Shown here: one piece after another, positions 22,501 through 36,260 of the stretch
How positions within the stretch are numbered: the first letter of the stretch is position 1
Layout of the letters: each line of letters starts with the position of its first letter
From: Viscum album
Taxonomy: Eukaryota; Streptophyta; Magnoliopsida; Santalales; Viscaceae
DNA: 64,000 nucleotides
Direction of reading: 5' to 3'
NCBI GenBank assembly: GCA_963277665.1
Contig: OY728159.1
Coordinates: 1,024,629,343-1,024,693,342, forward strand
The notes under the pieces: model-generated
Told to the model about the DNA's origin: nothing
The model's input: only the letters and a program-made list of their open reading frames with translations
Database searches by the model: none
Translations under genes and position numbers: made by a program

Positions 22501-24480
22501 AAATACATTTTCACTCTCCTTTATGATGGATAAAAATAGAATAATCTCCTATTAATATCCCTAGTATTGTCTAATAAATAATATATTTAGTAATATTAAT
22601 TAAGAAACATTTTGAATGTACTCAAAGTCAACAAATGTCCTAAAAAACAATTAAAGGAAACCCTTGTAATTTAATGTTAATTATCATGTGTTTATCTTTA
22701 TTTCCTTGAGATTTGTTCACTAATTTATTAGAAATATGATAAAATTTACCTCTAAATACATCTAACATTTTAAAATTCAGGAAAATTCTTGGAAATTTTT
22801 TATTATCTATAATTATGCATATGAAAAAATAATGGTTGAATCATTTCCCTTAATAATTTGGTTGAATCTTATTGAGTTTGAAATTCTTGAGGATGGGTAG
22901 GTTTTAAATTTCCCATCTGATCAAACTATGTAATACCCTTTAATGTTAGTATCTTAGTATTATTTGGGGTGTTTTTATAGTGAATGGGATTTAAAAGAGG
23001 GGTTACAGTATTTGATAGGAGAGAGTGGTAAAGAGATAGAGGTACCCTTATGTGGTTGGAATTGAGTTCTTGATGGAATGGAACTAGGTACCTATTGATA
23101 GTATAGTTTAAGTAGGGACATTGTTAACACAACCAAGAACTCAATGGACTAGTATTATGTATATGGGGGTAATTTTGATATTTTATTAGTGCTAGGGGTT
23201 GTTGATCTTTTTAATCATAATAAAATCATATACAAAGTAAACTATGTCCCACTACCATGTCTTTGGGTTAAGCATGACTATTAGTTCATCATTCTGGTGG
23301 TTTAGCATGAATTAGGTCTTTATTTGGTGTCAGTTGTTGTGAGTAATATTTCAAAATGAAAATGATTTTGAAAATTAAAATGATTTATTTCAAATGGTCT
23401 CATATTAGAAAAAATTGAGTTTTAAAGGATAGTGTTTTGGATTGAAAATTTGGAAAATTAATGTTTTTGGTGATAAATTGATAAGTGTGACCCTTAATAT
23501 TCTTTATGAGTGTTTTCATATATGTGAGTATGTGAGGAATTAATTATGAACCTGATTTTTTGATTTTCTATGTTATTTAGAATATTCCACCTAGAAAGCT
23601 CCTTGAAGTTTCTATTTGGCCTCTCCCTGTTTCTATTTCTCTTTATTTGATGCCAATATTTTGTGTAAATCAAGGTTTTTTGGAGGAAGTGAAGTTTCTT
23701 GAGGAATTTGATTGTGTCTTCAGAGTATTGAGAACTCCCAAAGCAATTAGAGTTCATGTTGTTCTCGGTCTACATGGGGGGTCTATCTTTGAAATAATGG
23801 GATTTGTTTTCCCCACCAACAATACATGTTGGGATGACATGGGATGTTGTTAAGTCCATATTTGTCTGATGGTTTATACCTGTGGAGGTGAAGGCAAACA
23901 AAATTTAATAGCTCATGAGTGTCTACCAAGGTTAGTGGATGGTGAAGGCTTATGGTGAACACTTCAAAGATCTGGTTTATTTTTCTCTGGAGGTGGTGTT
24001 ACAGGATTTGTTGAAATCTTCTCTTTTCATTGGGGTTCTTCATCCATAGATCAGGGAGCATTTCCTTTTCTCCAAGGATCTTTATATTGATAATTTGGTG
24101 GAGGAATATTTTTTGGCTGAGTTATTGTGAGAGAAGCATAAAAAACATTGGCTCAATTGTTGTATACTATGTTGGGGGTGAAGACATTCAGAGTTTCCTC
24201 ATTTTTTTGTAGTTGTTGTGTGTTTATCTCTCATTATAAAAGTTTGATTAAATCATCCTTTCGTAGTTAAAATGGTTTTTTCTGAATGTGATCCTTTAAA
24301 TGGTTATCCTTTATTGAATTATTTTTAATCTTTATATCATATCTATTTGGATATGTCTAATTTTTTTAAATCACTCTTTGTTCCTTGTGTGTGGGTTTTT
24401 CGTTCAGTTCAAGATATTTAATTTGTTTATTAAAAATATGAAAGGGTTTTATACAATTGAAAAAAAAATTATGTGGAGGT
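19538..24480. other. AT-rich spacer, no gene recognised
   Basis: Strongly AT-rich with frequent stops in all frames. The only structure seen is a weak threefold repeat at 19964-20400. Short open stretches near 19950, 23650 and 24030 match nothing I recognise. Confidence 0.6.
19964..20400 (+). repeat. Three diverged copies of a ~180-200-bp unit
   Basis: Related segments begin at about 19964 (GGAGACGTTAAGTCGTACG), 20142 (GAGGGGGCGGTAGTCC) and 20340 (GTGAGGCGTTAGTTTGTCG). The last two are each followed about 40 bp later by TTTACCCA. Much diverged; origin unknown. Confidence 0.4.
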
Positions 24481-24499
24481 GTATACCTCGTTCACACTT

Positions 24500-24990
24500 A
24501 GGGAAATGATCTAAAAGACATTTGAGATGTGTAGAAATCTGTTCCACCTCAATTATACATATAGTGTGACCACTATGACTCAACGTGACATGCATTTACA
24601 AGAATCAGTCGCACCTCAAAACTGAACAAACATATTCAAATTGTTTTGATACTTTAGTTCAAAAAGTGTCACTAACTGAGACCTAATTAATCATGCTCAT
24701 ATTTTCTTGATAATTTAGAATAATGATTCATAAGTCATTTTTGACTTGTAGGAATATGTTTCACATCCAATCGATACACTATGTGATCAGAATAACTCAA
24801 AGGTGTGTGTTTAGAGTTTAAAATTAAATTCTAGTAAAAAATAAAACACACATAATCAAAAATGATAAAACACATTCAAAATGTTTTGATACTTTAGTAC
24901 AATGATCCACAAGTCATTTGAGACATGATGTAATTAGTCTCACATTAATTTGATGCACGGTGTGATCGGTATGACCCCATGTGTGTCTTT
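24500..24990 (+). repeat. Three diverged copies of a ~200-bp unit
   Basis: Related stretches begin AATGATCTAAAAGACATTTG (about 24505), AATGATTCATAAGTCATTTT (about 24721) and AATGATCCACAAGTCATTTG (about 24899). Each is followed about 60 bp later by a TGTGATC-type segment. TTTTGATACTTTAGT precedes two of them. Looks like an old degraded tandem array. Confidence 0.55.
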
Positions 24991-25329
24991 TTATTAAGAA
25001 TTGCCATCAATTTTAGTAAAATTAACACTTTATATTAATTTATTTCTATATATTATTTCTAACATAAGAATATATTTCTTATATAGGTGTGTTCTTTTTC
25101 TCGAGTGGGGGTGGTTTTTTCAGTAATATCATGATTAGGGTAAGGATTAAAAGATAAAGGCACATTGATGTTTTTGAATGTATGTAATAATTTATATTTA
25201 AGTAATTGTACCCACTAATGTTTCAAATGTCTATAATATAGTGTTTTTTTATTGTTTTTTTTGTTTTATATTTCATTTCATTTAATTCCTATATTGGGAC
25301 TTGTTTTTCTCGATACTTAGTGTGCTTTT

Positions 25330-25641
25330 GGTGTTGTGGTGTGCTTTTTCAGCACACTGCAGGGGTGTTGCGGTGTGCTGTTATAGAACATTAAAGAATA
25401 ACCCATTATCAGTGCTTTTAAAATCACTGATAAAAGAAAAAATTATTAGTTCTTCAATAAGCACTAATAAATTGTTCTTTTAGAGGTGCTAAATTAAATC
25501 CTTGATAAATGGTTCTTTTATCAGTGCTTTTTTAGTGCTGATAAATGTCTAGAGATTTTAACCTCACTCATGTAGTCAGCAATTTTCTAGCACTAATAAA
25601 GGAAATTTATAGAGTTGTTAGAGGCCTATTTTTTAGTAGTG
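25330..25641. mobile_element. Possible non-autonomous CACTA-like fragment
   Basis: The right edge reads TTTTAGTAGTG (25631-25641), on the other strand CACTACTAAAA, a CACTA-type terminus. Inside, TATCAGTGCT / AGCACTGATA-like motifs recur in both orientations, as subterminal repeats do. No matching left terminus was found, so only a fragment is proposed. Confidence 0.3.
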
Positions 25642-25734
25642 TGAGTTCAACTAGTACACTTATCACTTCTCAATCCAATTAGGAGGGGTGAGATGTTACT
25701 GGTTATGTATCCTAACCCCCTAGACCACCTCCAT

Positions 25735-26130
25735 TCATGTGAGTAAAATTGTAATAAAAGAGAGTTTGACAAGTGGTATTGTTGTTTGATGGTGAATTTT
25801 CATATCGTGACTGAAAAAAGACTTTTGGTTACTGAAATCTGAGATAGTAGGTGCTCTAGAAGTTCCCCCTAGTTTTTGGTTGGTTATTCAAATAATGATA
25901 AACTAATCCACAGAAAATGTCTCAAGATCAATTTATGATTATTTAATCATAAATAATTAAAACATGATAAACATTTGATGATTTAGTATAAATATATATA
26001 TATATTATTAAATTTGTTTTCTATATTATCATTTCTATTTCAATATCATACAATGGTGAGGTAATTTTTATTGATCGGGGTTTTAACTATGGTTTTCCAC
26101 CAAAAATAGTAGAAAATAATCATGAATATT
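25735..26130 (+). repeat. ~400-bp diverged direct repeat, copy 1
   Basis: Matches 26455-26860 at about 720 bp offset, through shared runs such as TCAAATAATGATAAAC, TTAGTATAAATATATAT and TATGGTTTTCCACC. It precedes the Mutator-like remnants and may be part of that element's 5' region. Confidence 0.6.
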
Positions 26131-26454
26131 ATGATATAGATAGATTTATATATTTTATTATTATTATTTATTATATTTAGTTATAGGTAAGTTTAGAATA
26201 TGTTGAACATGATAAGTATCCCTAAAAGACATGTTAAGAGTATTGTGTTATGGATGACCATAAGATGACTGACCAATATATGATTGAAATAGTATGTTGA
26301 ATTGTTTTTTGTATGTGGTTATATAATTTGTAAAAATCTCAATTTCATTACTTTTTTATAGAAAATGTGATATCCCAATCTCAAATAATGTATGGACCTA
26401 CACGTTATCGAAAAAATATTATTTATCCCAAACCCCATAACCCCATCACTTCCA

Positions 26455-26860
26455 TGGGAGTAACATTGCAATTAAATGGAATTTGACAAGAGTTTGTGTT
26501 GTTTAATGTTATATTTATACACCATGATAGAAATGATATTGATGGTTACTGAAATATGTGAAAATAGAGTCCCTATACATCCTCATAGGTTCTGGTTGGT
26601 TAATCAAATAATGATAAACCAATCCATAGAAAAACTCTAAAGACCAATTCATGGTTATTTAATGATAACTAATTAAAACATCTTAAACATGTTAAACATT
26701 TTATTAAATAGTATAAATATATATAATTTTTTATTAAATTTTCATCTTAGGTAATAATTTCTACATTAATATACTAAAATTGTGAAGCAATTTATAATGA
26801 TCATATTTTTAGATATAGTTTTCCACCTATAAGAGAAGAAAATCTTCATGAATCTGTGAC
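26455..26860 (+). repeat. ~400-bp diverged direct repeat, copy 2
   Basis: Second copy of 25735-26130, with the same order of shared runs. The two copies differ at many sites, so the duplication is old. Confidence 0.6.
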
Positions 26861-27339
26861 ATTAGATAAATTTCAATGGAATATTCAAAGTCTATTAAAA
26901 TAGAGTACTGATCAAGTTATTACATAAATCACATATCGACATCTTCAAAATGTTGGCCACCTATAGAACATCATGTATCCTCTACGGTTTGACATACTAC
27001 TATATAACCGTGTTATGGGATATCTGCTAAAGTCAATCCTTTATAGAATTATCATTCATTGACTTATCATATGACTCTGATAACATAAATTAACTATGAA
27101 CAAGATGATAATTATATGTAAATAACTATGTGGGACATCCACTTTAATACTTTTTATTTAATTAATAAGACTTTATTTGATGATAAAGTACCTAATGGTG
27201 TAACATAAGATGATATAGATTAGAATGATGTGGGTAATAATCCTTATTATATTCCTTTTTTAAATTGGAAAGAACTAGTGAGTGATAATCATAATACATT
27301 ATTAACTTATTTAGTTGATAAAATGTCACATGCACAACA

Positions 27340-29240
27340 TTTTTAGTGGGGTGTCATTACACCAACTACTGAATTACCTATCGTTATAGGTAAAACATCT
27401 GCATCAGTTAATAACACCATATATGTTGGACAAAAGTTTAAAACTAAACGTTCATTAAAAATGTACTAAATAAATACCACATATTGGTCATTTTTCATTA
27501 CTGTTTAATGGGTCTAAGAAGGAAAAATTCCTCATTCTATGCGAAAAATATAGACCATAATTTAAATTTAAAATGTGGGTAATATATGATAAATTTTTTT
27601 CATATTGGAAGACAACTAAGATGGAAGTACCATATACTTTTGAACATACAAGCTTATCGCAAGATCACTCTTCACTAGACAAAGAATTTATATCATATAT
27701 TATTGTTGAGATGAAATAAATGTGTCAAGACGTTCTTATGTACCTTACCCTGGAATGAATAAAACCATTTTTCAAATACATGATATCGTATGGAAAATCA
27801 TGGAATATAAAAAGAAAGGAAATTGTGAATGTATTTAGTGATTATTATGAATCATATGAAATTTTTATATAACTTATGGGATTATAGTATCTCAATAATT
27901 AGATTATTTATTATCTAGACACCATTGAGCATGTCTCCCTAGATGTGGTTGATCAAACAAAAGTGAAGATCTATAGGCTCTTTTGGGCATTCAGTCAATG
28001 TATCACTGCTTCTTCTTATTTGAAAACAATCCATTCCATATGATGGAACTTTTGTTCATATAAATTATATGGTTGTTCTAATTATTAAAAGAACACATAT
28101 TCGTAAGTTTTCTTCTCTCCGACATTCATTTTAAAATACTGGAAAAATGAGAATTTTGTATCATGGAGTTGGTTTTAGCCCTATATATGCATTCATGTTA
28201 TACAAATCCAAGGAGCATGTTTAATAAATAATAATTCTCAGGAAATTATAGAGGCTGTTTTTTAGTGCTTATCGTTGATATTTTATTAAAAATATTTCAA
28301 GTAATGTATATAATTATATCAAATATGAGGCAATAAATAAAGTAATCATTAGGTTGGGTATGTTTTATTAAACTTATATTTTTTTTAATAATTTTTAATA
28401 CCATATTAAATACATTTTTTTCTTCTAGGTTTAGCATATAAGAACTAACAATGAATATTGGATCAGTGACATGAAGTAATTTGAAGGGATAATCATTATT
28501 TATATGATTATATTATGTAAATTACAAAAGATAAATTTTCATTAGAATATAATGGTGGGAGGAGATATCGCCATACAACCACTAATGTTATAGAGTGTAT
28601 AGATGGGGTCTTTAAGAGTGTTCATAAACTACTGATCATAAAGTTTGTACGTGGGAAATTTAATAGATGTGTGAAGTTATTTGTTGAACTATCCTAACTA
28701 TCCAATCATATGTTTAAACATAGAATGTGTTCTGGTCAGAACATCCAAAGATGCATTAATAAGATACTTTTGGACACATCAACATTTCATGTTAAAATAT
28801 TTGCCTGGGTAGTGGTCTACTTTGAGGTAGCAGAGTTCCATGACCCACTCACAGAAAATAGTTGTCGAGTGCCAGTGGTATTATTATAAATTATTTATTG
28901 TGATTTTTTTATTTCTAGGAATCGATATATCTCTATTCACATATCATTTCATCTTGTGCATCGATGAACTTATTGTGGAACCGTGTGACAAAATGGTATA
29001 TTTCTAGAGAAATCTAGTTGACTGTTATAATACACCTTGGATTCCTGTTGGTTATTTTTATAATTTTAGATTATCCTTTTATCAATGTACTAGGGTTCCT
29101 AATATTATTATGTTTCTCCCTCAGGTATGACCAAAGTCTACTCATATCAAAAATGAGATAGACTGGCCACAATAAAGATGAGTACAACTTCAATGTAGCA
29201 TTTGTCACACATAAAGGGATACACATAAAAATTATCCCAA
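27340..29240 (+). pseudogene. Decayed Mutator-like (MULE) transposase
   Basis: No open frame survives, but pieces in changing frames follow the order of MuDR-type transposases: IYVGQKFKTKRSLK (about 27408), DHSSLDKEFISYI (about 27665), ISYGKSWNIKRKEI (about 27790), RLFWAFSQCI (about 27973), SWSWF (about 28165), RYRHTTTNVIECIDGVFKS (about 28567-28620, like the usual TTNxxE segment), DPLTENSCRV (about 28843), and a zinc-knuckle remnant CSICHT...H near 29190-29230. The DGT part of the catalytic core is only traceable as a frameshifted remnant near 28035. Family-level identification is fairly safe; activity is impossible. Confidence 0.7.
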
Positions 29241-29956
29241 ATTGGTTGGAAATTGATCCACTTTACAACATCTTTGATAAATTTTATATAGTTTATCATT
29301 ACTGGGTAATTTTTTTCATATTTTAGATTTTTCATTTATAGATTCTTTTATTTAAGTATTGTTTCATTTCAATATTTTTTATCTTATAGCTTGCATAATT
29401 TTAGTTTTGAATCAAAAAAATGTTCTAATATATCAACTATTAAAAAGTTAAATATACATTATAAATGAATAATAGGAGGTTCATCCTCTAATTGAATCAT
29501 CTTTAAACTATTTCTTAAATTCATATGAAGTGTCCTCCTGAATATTTTTTATAATTTTATGGGTTTTGTGATAAAATAGAGTATGATGCATTTTTTAAAA
29601 TGATGTGTTAGAAAAAATAATATCAAATTCCCTTTAGACATGGTTAGTTGAATATATCATGCAATCTCTTCTACTATGCAGGATTTTCAGCATGGTCAAT
29701 ATATCATTCATACAGTCACATCAATACACAGAAAAATTTTCATAATTTTCTAAAGAATAATCTACTTCTATATATATTCATAAATCTGTACTAATCCAAA
29801 AAAATCAATCACATCTACTTGTTTAACTAATCTTTCATCATAATGATTAATTATGAATGCTAATTGTCTGCATCATTTTTCATATTATAGTTTTATTTAA
29901 TTATATTTTACAAATGGAATTAAATTAATTAAAAAAAATTAAGGATGATATCAAAT

Positions 29957-32660
29957 TTAGGTATGGTGGACCTTCTATTTCTGATATTCTATGGAAGACG
30001 TGTTTCACAACTAGTCAGATAGGGATTTCATGTTCTTAATCAAAGAATATGAAGTTTGCATCATTTCCATCATGTTTTACCACCTCCCTCCATCATACCT
30101 TAACTTCTCTATGTATGATTATATGGTGTATCTATGTGTTACATCACTTTCATCAATCATCAAATCATTTTATCCTCGGTATATAGATTAAGACCAGATA
30201 CACATGTATTTCATTTACTAGAGTGATAGATGACTACTACTCTTGAGGATGTGTCCATTATGTTGGGGCATGGAAAAACAATATTCAATTAACTATTTAT
30301 AATATAGTTGGTTTTCTCTTAGGTTTCCTTCAAAAAATGATTACTTATAAAATTATATTTTAACTTTTTTTAATTTGAGGAAAATTATGTTTTAAATTGA
30401 CTTATGAAAAATATAGAAGAGAAAGGTTTTAAATGATTGATTTTAAAACAATTTAAAAATAATGTGATCATAAAGGGGTTGTCTAGACCTAGTGTGGCAC
30501 TGTCGTTATTTCCAAATTTTACCAATTCTTCTTATATTGTCTCATAAGAGAGAGATTCATTTATTGATTCATATCTATCACTTATCCATGTGGTAAAGGT
30601 GAGGATATGATTAATCAAATTATCAATTAGTATGACCTCCTATCTATGTTTATAGAATCATAGTTAGTATGTTTGATAATTTTTGGAAATACCTAATTGG
30701 GAATTGTTATTTCCTAAGAATAAATAGTTTATGTCACAATCCTGTGAATGTGCTAGTAATTTCCAAAAACTCACCACCCAAAACTAACATATTAATTATA
30801 AAATAGATAGGAATTTTTTTTAAGGATATATGGATAATGGACCAAGTAATTTCAAGCTAAAATATTCTAACCATAACTTAGATACATTTATAATTAAAAA
30901 TAGAAAGAATAATAGAAATTGGTTGGAAGAATAAAGAATAAATTTTATTTATTTCAGAATTGAAACTCAAAGATATAAATTGTTCTAGAATTCACCTTTC
31001 TTGATAACTCATAAAAACTACCCCTCTATAGATGGGCAATTATATTTGATTTGGAAGATTCGTGAAATCATAACAATGGAAATAAATTAAAAAAACAAGG
31101 AAATAAATCTACAGCAGGTCATCTTACAGAGCTTCCCTCACCAATTTATCCATTTCTTAATCCCTATATTCCACCATTTATAGACATAAGTCATGATTGG
31201 GATGTCATAAATGATGCAATAAAATCATTCGAGATTAATCATGAGGTTTCACAGGTTTCACAAGTCATAAATGTGTGGTGACGGCATAAATTCCCATCTA
31301 TGTTTACATTAGTTCTGAGGGAATCAAATCATGATTACTATTAACAATGTGAATGTTACGGTGTTGAATTTTCCATCACATGTTTCATGCATTGACTTCA
31401 TGTCCTTTAATTATGTATGGTTCACATCTTGAATGACAATGACTATGTGAATTTTTGTTCAAATATTTCTTCACAGTTTCATCTGAGATCCTTAGTTTTG
31501 GGCCTTGGAATCAGTCCTCCACATGTTCTTGACACTTTTTTAGCATAAATATACCTTTAAAAATATTATTTCACTATGACACTTTGTGATGCATCATGAA
31601 TTTTCTTCAACATTGTTATTTTTTTTTTCCAAAAAATTGTGGAATCCATCAATAAATTAGAAAAAAAATTAAATAACTATAAGAATAATAATATAAAGTG
31701 TATAAATATTATATTAAATTAATAATGAAATTTGTTGCTCTATTTAATCTCCAAAATGAGGTTGTGGAAATGATAGGTCAGATTTCTGCTTATTATAATG
31801 ATAAAAATCATAGACTACTTGGAATTGAAGTCTTAGAGGATGGAAGTTCCATCACTGGGAGTCGATTATGCATGATATTAATTTACAATCACTTCGCTCA
31901 TCTAGCTGACAATGATTATGGGATCATTTTGATAATATTTTTTATGTTTATACATTCAGAGACTTATTAGAAACATGATCTTTTTCGATCATTCCACTAT
32001 ATTTTTTCACTTGATATATTTATAATTACGTAAGGAACTAGGCGTGATAATGAGGTATAACTGGGAGTCTTCATGTCTTTCTTATATAAACAGATCACTA
32101 TGCATCACATGTCTCATTGATAATATATAGATTATAGTCTGTATTATTATTAACTATATTTATATATAGAAGTGTGTCCCTCACTAAGCTTCACATGATC
32201 ATGAGCTACTTCCTCTTGATATTTTTTATCAGTCCCCGCGTGGATGGTAATATTTTTTTAATTAATTATTATGTAAATATAAAATTTATAAATTTATATT
32301 ACAAAACTATTTCTATAAAATTATTATCTATAGGTGGATTTAGACCCATGGATATTTAGATACCACAAGACACGATATCCATGCATTTAGAATTATGTTG
32401 TATATTCTTCAATTGAATTATATACATGATTATAAATTATATAGTTAAATTATTATTGTGTACTATAAATGACTTAATTTATTAATTTCATGTTAATTTT
32501 TTAATTCTAGGTTTCATTGATGTTATATATTGAGCCTACAATTTGGATTCTCTCTCCCTATTATACGGCGATGCTTGTTTCAAGCTCATGTGGCGGACCT
32601 CCAATTAATTTTCATATTATTAAGCAACATTGTATTAAAAGATTTATGATGTAGTTTTGA
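29957..32660 (+). pseudogene. Decayed plant mobile domain (PMD) gene after the MULE
   Basis: Pieces in PMD order: RLRPDTHVFHLLE then TTTLEDVSIMLG (about 30188-30275, the usual FHLP-GEMTITLEDV segment), YNWESSCLSYINRSLC (about 32055-32105, usual YSWGSACLAHLYR), HELLPLDI (about 32200), WILSPYYTAM then INFHIIKQHCIKRFM (about 32545-32650). Many stops and frameshifts. Same strand as the MULE and about 700 bp after it, so it is probably part of the same element; MULEs carrying PMD proteins are known in plants. Confidence 0.6.
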
Positions 32661-33089
32661 TTATATCAACCCATTCTCACACCGCTTAGTTAGTTTCCTT
32701 CACATCATTCCCTAAAGATATTAGGGATGTGAGACTTTGACTAGAGGAGATATCATGCATGTTATATTGAGATGTGGGACAGACATCATGATTCTGGATA
32801 ATGAGGGAAAGAAACATTGCATATGAATCTATCATATCAGATAGATTATGCACCCTGGTACCATATGACCTCATCTTTATATCTTACATTCTATGAATGT
32901 GACTGTCATCATTTTTTTATAACTCCTCCTTCCCCCTTTTGAATAGCTCTTTTAATAACATTACATTACATAAAAAATATTTTTAAAGGAAATTTTTTTC
33001 ATGCACCTGATGCCCTCCTCTAATCCCACACACAAAAGATCATTTTACCAGATATATTTTCAAAAAGTTGAATCATCCCATGGTTGAAA

Positions 33090-33367
33090 TTTATCATTGG
33101 GTCTTATTTGATGTTTCAGATCCTACTAAGGGCGATAAACCTCATGGGGATGTGCCATAGGGTGACAATCCTATTATGGATGCAACACATGATGATGTGG
33201 AATAGGAGGAGGATATTCATCATAAACATCCAAATTCTCATCTACTTTCTATTGAAAATGATCCACGAACACATCCACAACCAAAGAAACATACACAACC
33301 ATATCCACTACCAAAATCTTTTCCTCCAGTGGGCCCGGACTCATTTTCTAGTGATTCCGCTACATAG
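33090..33367 (+). pseudogene. Tail-like acidic, His/Pro-rich coding remnant
   Basis: The frame starting near 33117 encodes Asp, His and Pro-rich sequence broken by two TAG codons (33159 and 33204), ending TAG near 33367. Similar low-complexity tails follow PMD domains. Assigned by position only. Confidence 0.35.
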
Positions 33368-35999
33368 TCGCTTACTATGTCAAATTATGTTGTAGTGATA
33401 GGGGATAACTAGATTGTGTTGAATTATATATTTCTAACTGATCTATGATTACCCACTATATAGCATCTATCTTCTTTATATATTGGAGGGAGTTCCATTA
33501 ATCATCCACTTTCCTTATAGGTATGACAGGGTACATGTGAGGATATTATAGATCCACCATATATCACACAGGATGATATGGATGTAGGTACTAGATATGC
33601 TACACACGAGGTGTGTATTCCAGACCATACACATATAAAAACACAACATGAACACATTATCTATGCACCGGGTTCTAGGACAGAGGAGCATCTGATATAG
33701 CGTGGCATATTAGGCTAATACATGTTATATGTTTTTTAAAACATTTCTTATACATTATTTAAAAATCTAATGATATATTACATTTTTTATGTAAAATAAA
33801 TAAATTGTTATAATTATAAATATATAATAATGTGTATAAATGATCAAGAAATATTAATATTAATAACAACATTGGTAATAATAAAAATAATTAATATTTT
33901 TCAATTATATTAACACTTCTTATTAAAAGTATCCATATTATGTATGATTAATAATCATATTAATTATATTATTAAATATTAAGTATATTATTAATTATTA
34001 ATTCTATAATTGTTGATAATATTAATAATTAATATCATATTATTAACAATGTTAATAATTAAAATTATATTATTAATTATATAATTAATTTCATAGTTAA
34101 TAATTCATCACATAATATATTATAAATAATATAAAAATTAACTATTAAATATGTTATTCAATAAAAATTATTTTATTAATATTATTAATCACTAAACATT
34201 AGTTATTATATTATTAATTATATTAATAAAATAATAATATATTATTTGTTAATAATAAATAATAAAATTAATAATTAATAAACCTATTACCTATTAATAA
34301 ATTTCAAATAAGGATATGAACAAAAATTTCACAAAAATGGTATAAATATATTAATTACATGATGTTGGGATTGAAAATTTTAAAAAGAATAAAAAAACTA
34401 TAGTAAGAATTTCAAAAGCCATCAACCAGGGAAAACAGATGAGAATGGGAGTAAATTTGGAAATGGGCATGAATCCACATAATAACCATCATTTTCTACA
34501 TATAACATCACGTATGCTACGTGGAATACGCTCTTTCACATCGACCCTTGCAAAAAAAATTGTTTACACTGCAAGATGTTGATTAGACCCCCCTGTAAAT
34601 GAAATATTTTTATGGCTTGAGGAGATATCTCCAAACCCCCCCACAAATGAAAATCATTTATGGTGTGAGGTGGATGCTCAACTTCACTACAAACCAAATT
34701 AATTTTTGACCTAAATATGTAGCTACAAGTTTCTTTCAAATGAAAATTGCTTGTGGTGTGAGGCGATTATTTGATGCCCCCACACACAAAATTCATTTAC
34801 GACCCAAGGTATAGCTCCATACCCCCCCCCAATCTTTTTTGACATGGGGTAATCACTTGATGCCCCATAAAATAAAATTAATTTTTAGGATGAGCTGATA
34901 CCTCCATGCCCTCATGAAAATTAAAATCATTTTTTGCATGAGACAGTCGCTCGACGCCGCCACAAAGAAAATCCATTGGTGTAAGAGGCATCATTTATTA
35001 CCTGCTACATAGTGTTAAATATGTTATGTGGTTAGAAATTTTGAGAAAGTGTTTTTTCTTGAAATACCTATAAATACTATATGTTTCTCCCAAAACAAGA
35101 CAAAAAAGGAAACGTTGGAAAACTCATAGAGCCTTAGAGGGAAAGAGAAGAGAAAGAGAAAAGGATAAAGAACGAGAGAGAAAATCCCCCTTCAAGATGC
35201 TCACTACAAACTTCTGATGAAAAAATCACCATCAAATAAATAAAACACCCCATAATGGTGTCCATAATAGGTATTTGACCATAAAGGGTCTCATTTATGA
35301 AAAAGGGATACTCACCTGGTTATCCATAGGGGATACCTTATTTCATGAAGCAACCCCCTTCACAAAGGAACTGACTTCGTGAAAGAGACCCTTTGTAATA
35401 TACTCCATCCCATAAGCAAGACCAGTTTAAAAAATAGGGTATCCTTATGGTGTTTACTTATCCAATCTCATCTCCCTCCTTTCATATAGAATTTGGATTC
35501 GTCTTAGCCTCTTTTTGAAGTATCAAAATGGTTCTCTCTGACCAACACCAAGTCCCAAGGAAGGCTACATTAAGGCCTCCTCAGTGGCCTCTGGACCTTA
35601 TGATCGGGGTATCAGACACTCCAGTGTGTATCCCTTTTGATCATTAATTCCCTTGGTAAAATATTTTCTCCACATAACCTCCCTATTAGGTAGGTTCCTC
35701 ATGTTTGTTTCAATCATTCATCCCCTTAGTAATGAGGGACCCGATCCTGAAGGTAGTGTAATAAGCATTCTCAGTTCAGGTAGTGACATATGCCTCCAAC
35801 ATTCTTTTTGAGACTAGAATAGAACTTGGAAGTATATGTGAATTATATTTTATGATTAAATAATTTATAAGCCTCAATATATGGTTTTTGAAAGGTTATA
35901 AAGGAATTGCTACATGTTTATACCACTTGAAATAATCCCTAATATTCCTCACCAACTGGCCTATCAAATCCCCTCCCTCATCCATTAGAAAATAGGGGA
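33368..35999. other. AT-rich spacer with low-complexity DNA
   Basis: 33730-34330 is almost pure A/T with TTAATTATAT-like strings. 34560-35000 holds loosely repeated ~60-bp stretches of the type GATGCCCCCACA followed by AAAATTCATTT. 35100-35180 is purine-rich (GAGAAAGAG). No gene seen. Confidence 0.6.
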
Positions 36000-36239
36000 T
36001 GTATGATCCTAGTTTTTCTCATATTGTATGCATATTTGAAATTTTACTTTGAACTTTAATTTATATCTAAATAAAAGTGAAAAAGAGTTTATGAATGGTT
36101 TTGGGGGCTTTTGAGTCTTTTTTAGGGCCTAGAGATCTAGTTTTTACAAAAACAAACATGAGGCACATGGTTGGCTCAGGGTTAGTGATTATTATGTGGC
36201 TTCACCACTCGAACCATATATAGAGAAGCATGGTTAATA
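36000..36239 (+). repeat. 5' LTR, left part
   Basis: Begins TGTATGATCCTAG, matching the 3' LTR start TGGTTTTAAGATCCTAG at 61922. Alignable up to the CACTA insertion (ACCATATATAGAG here, CCCATATATAAAC at about 62128). Ends with the target triplet ATA (36237-36239). Confidence 0.75.
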
Positions 36240-36260
36240 CACTACTGGAAATAGAGGATG

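Noticed and set aside
31698..31970. 90-codon open frame within the MULE-PMD relic
   Set aside because: Falls between PMD remnants and has no separate identity; at best a surviving piece of the same decayed gene.
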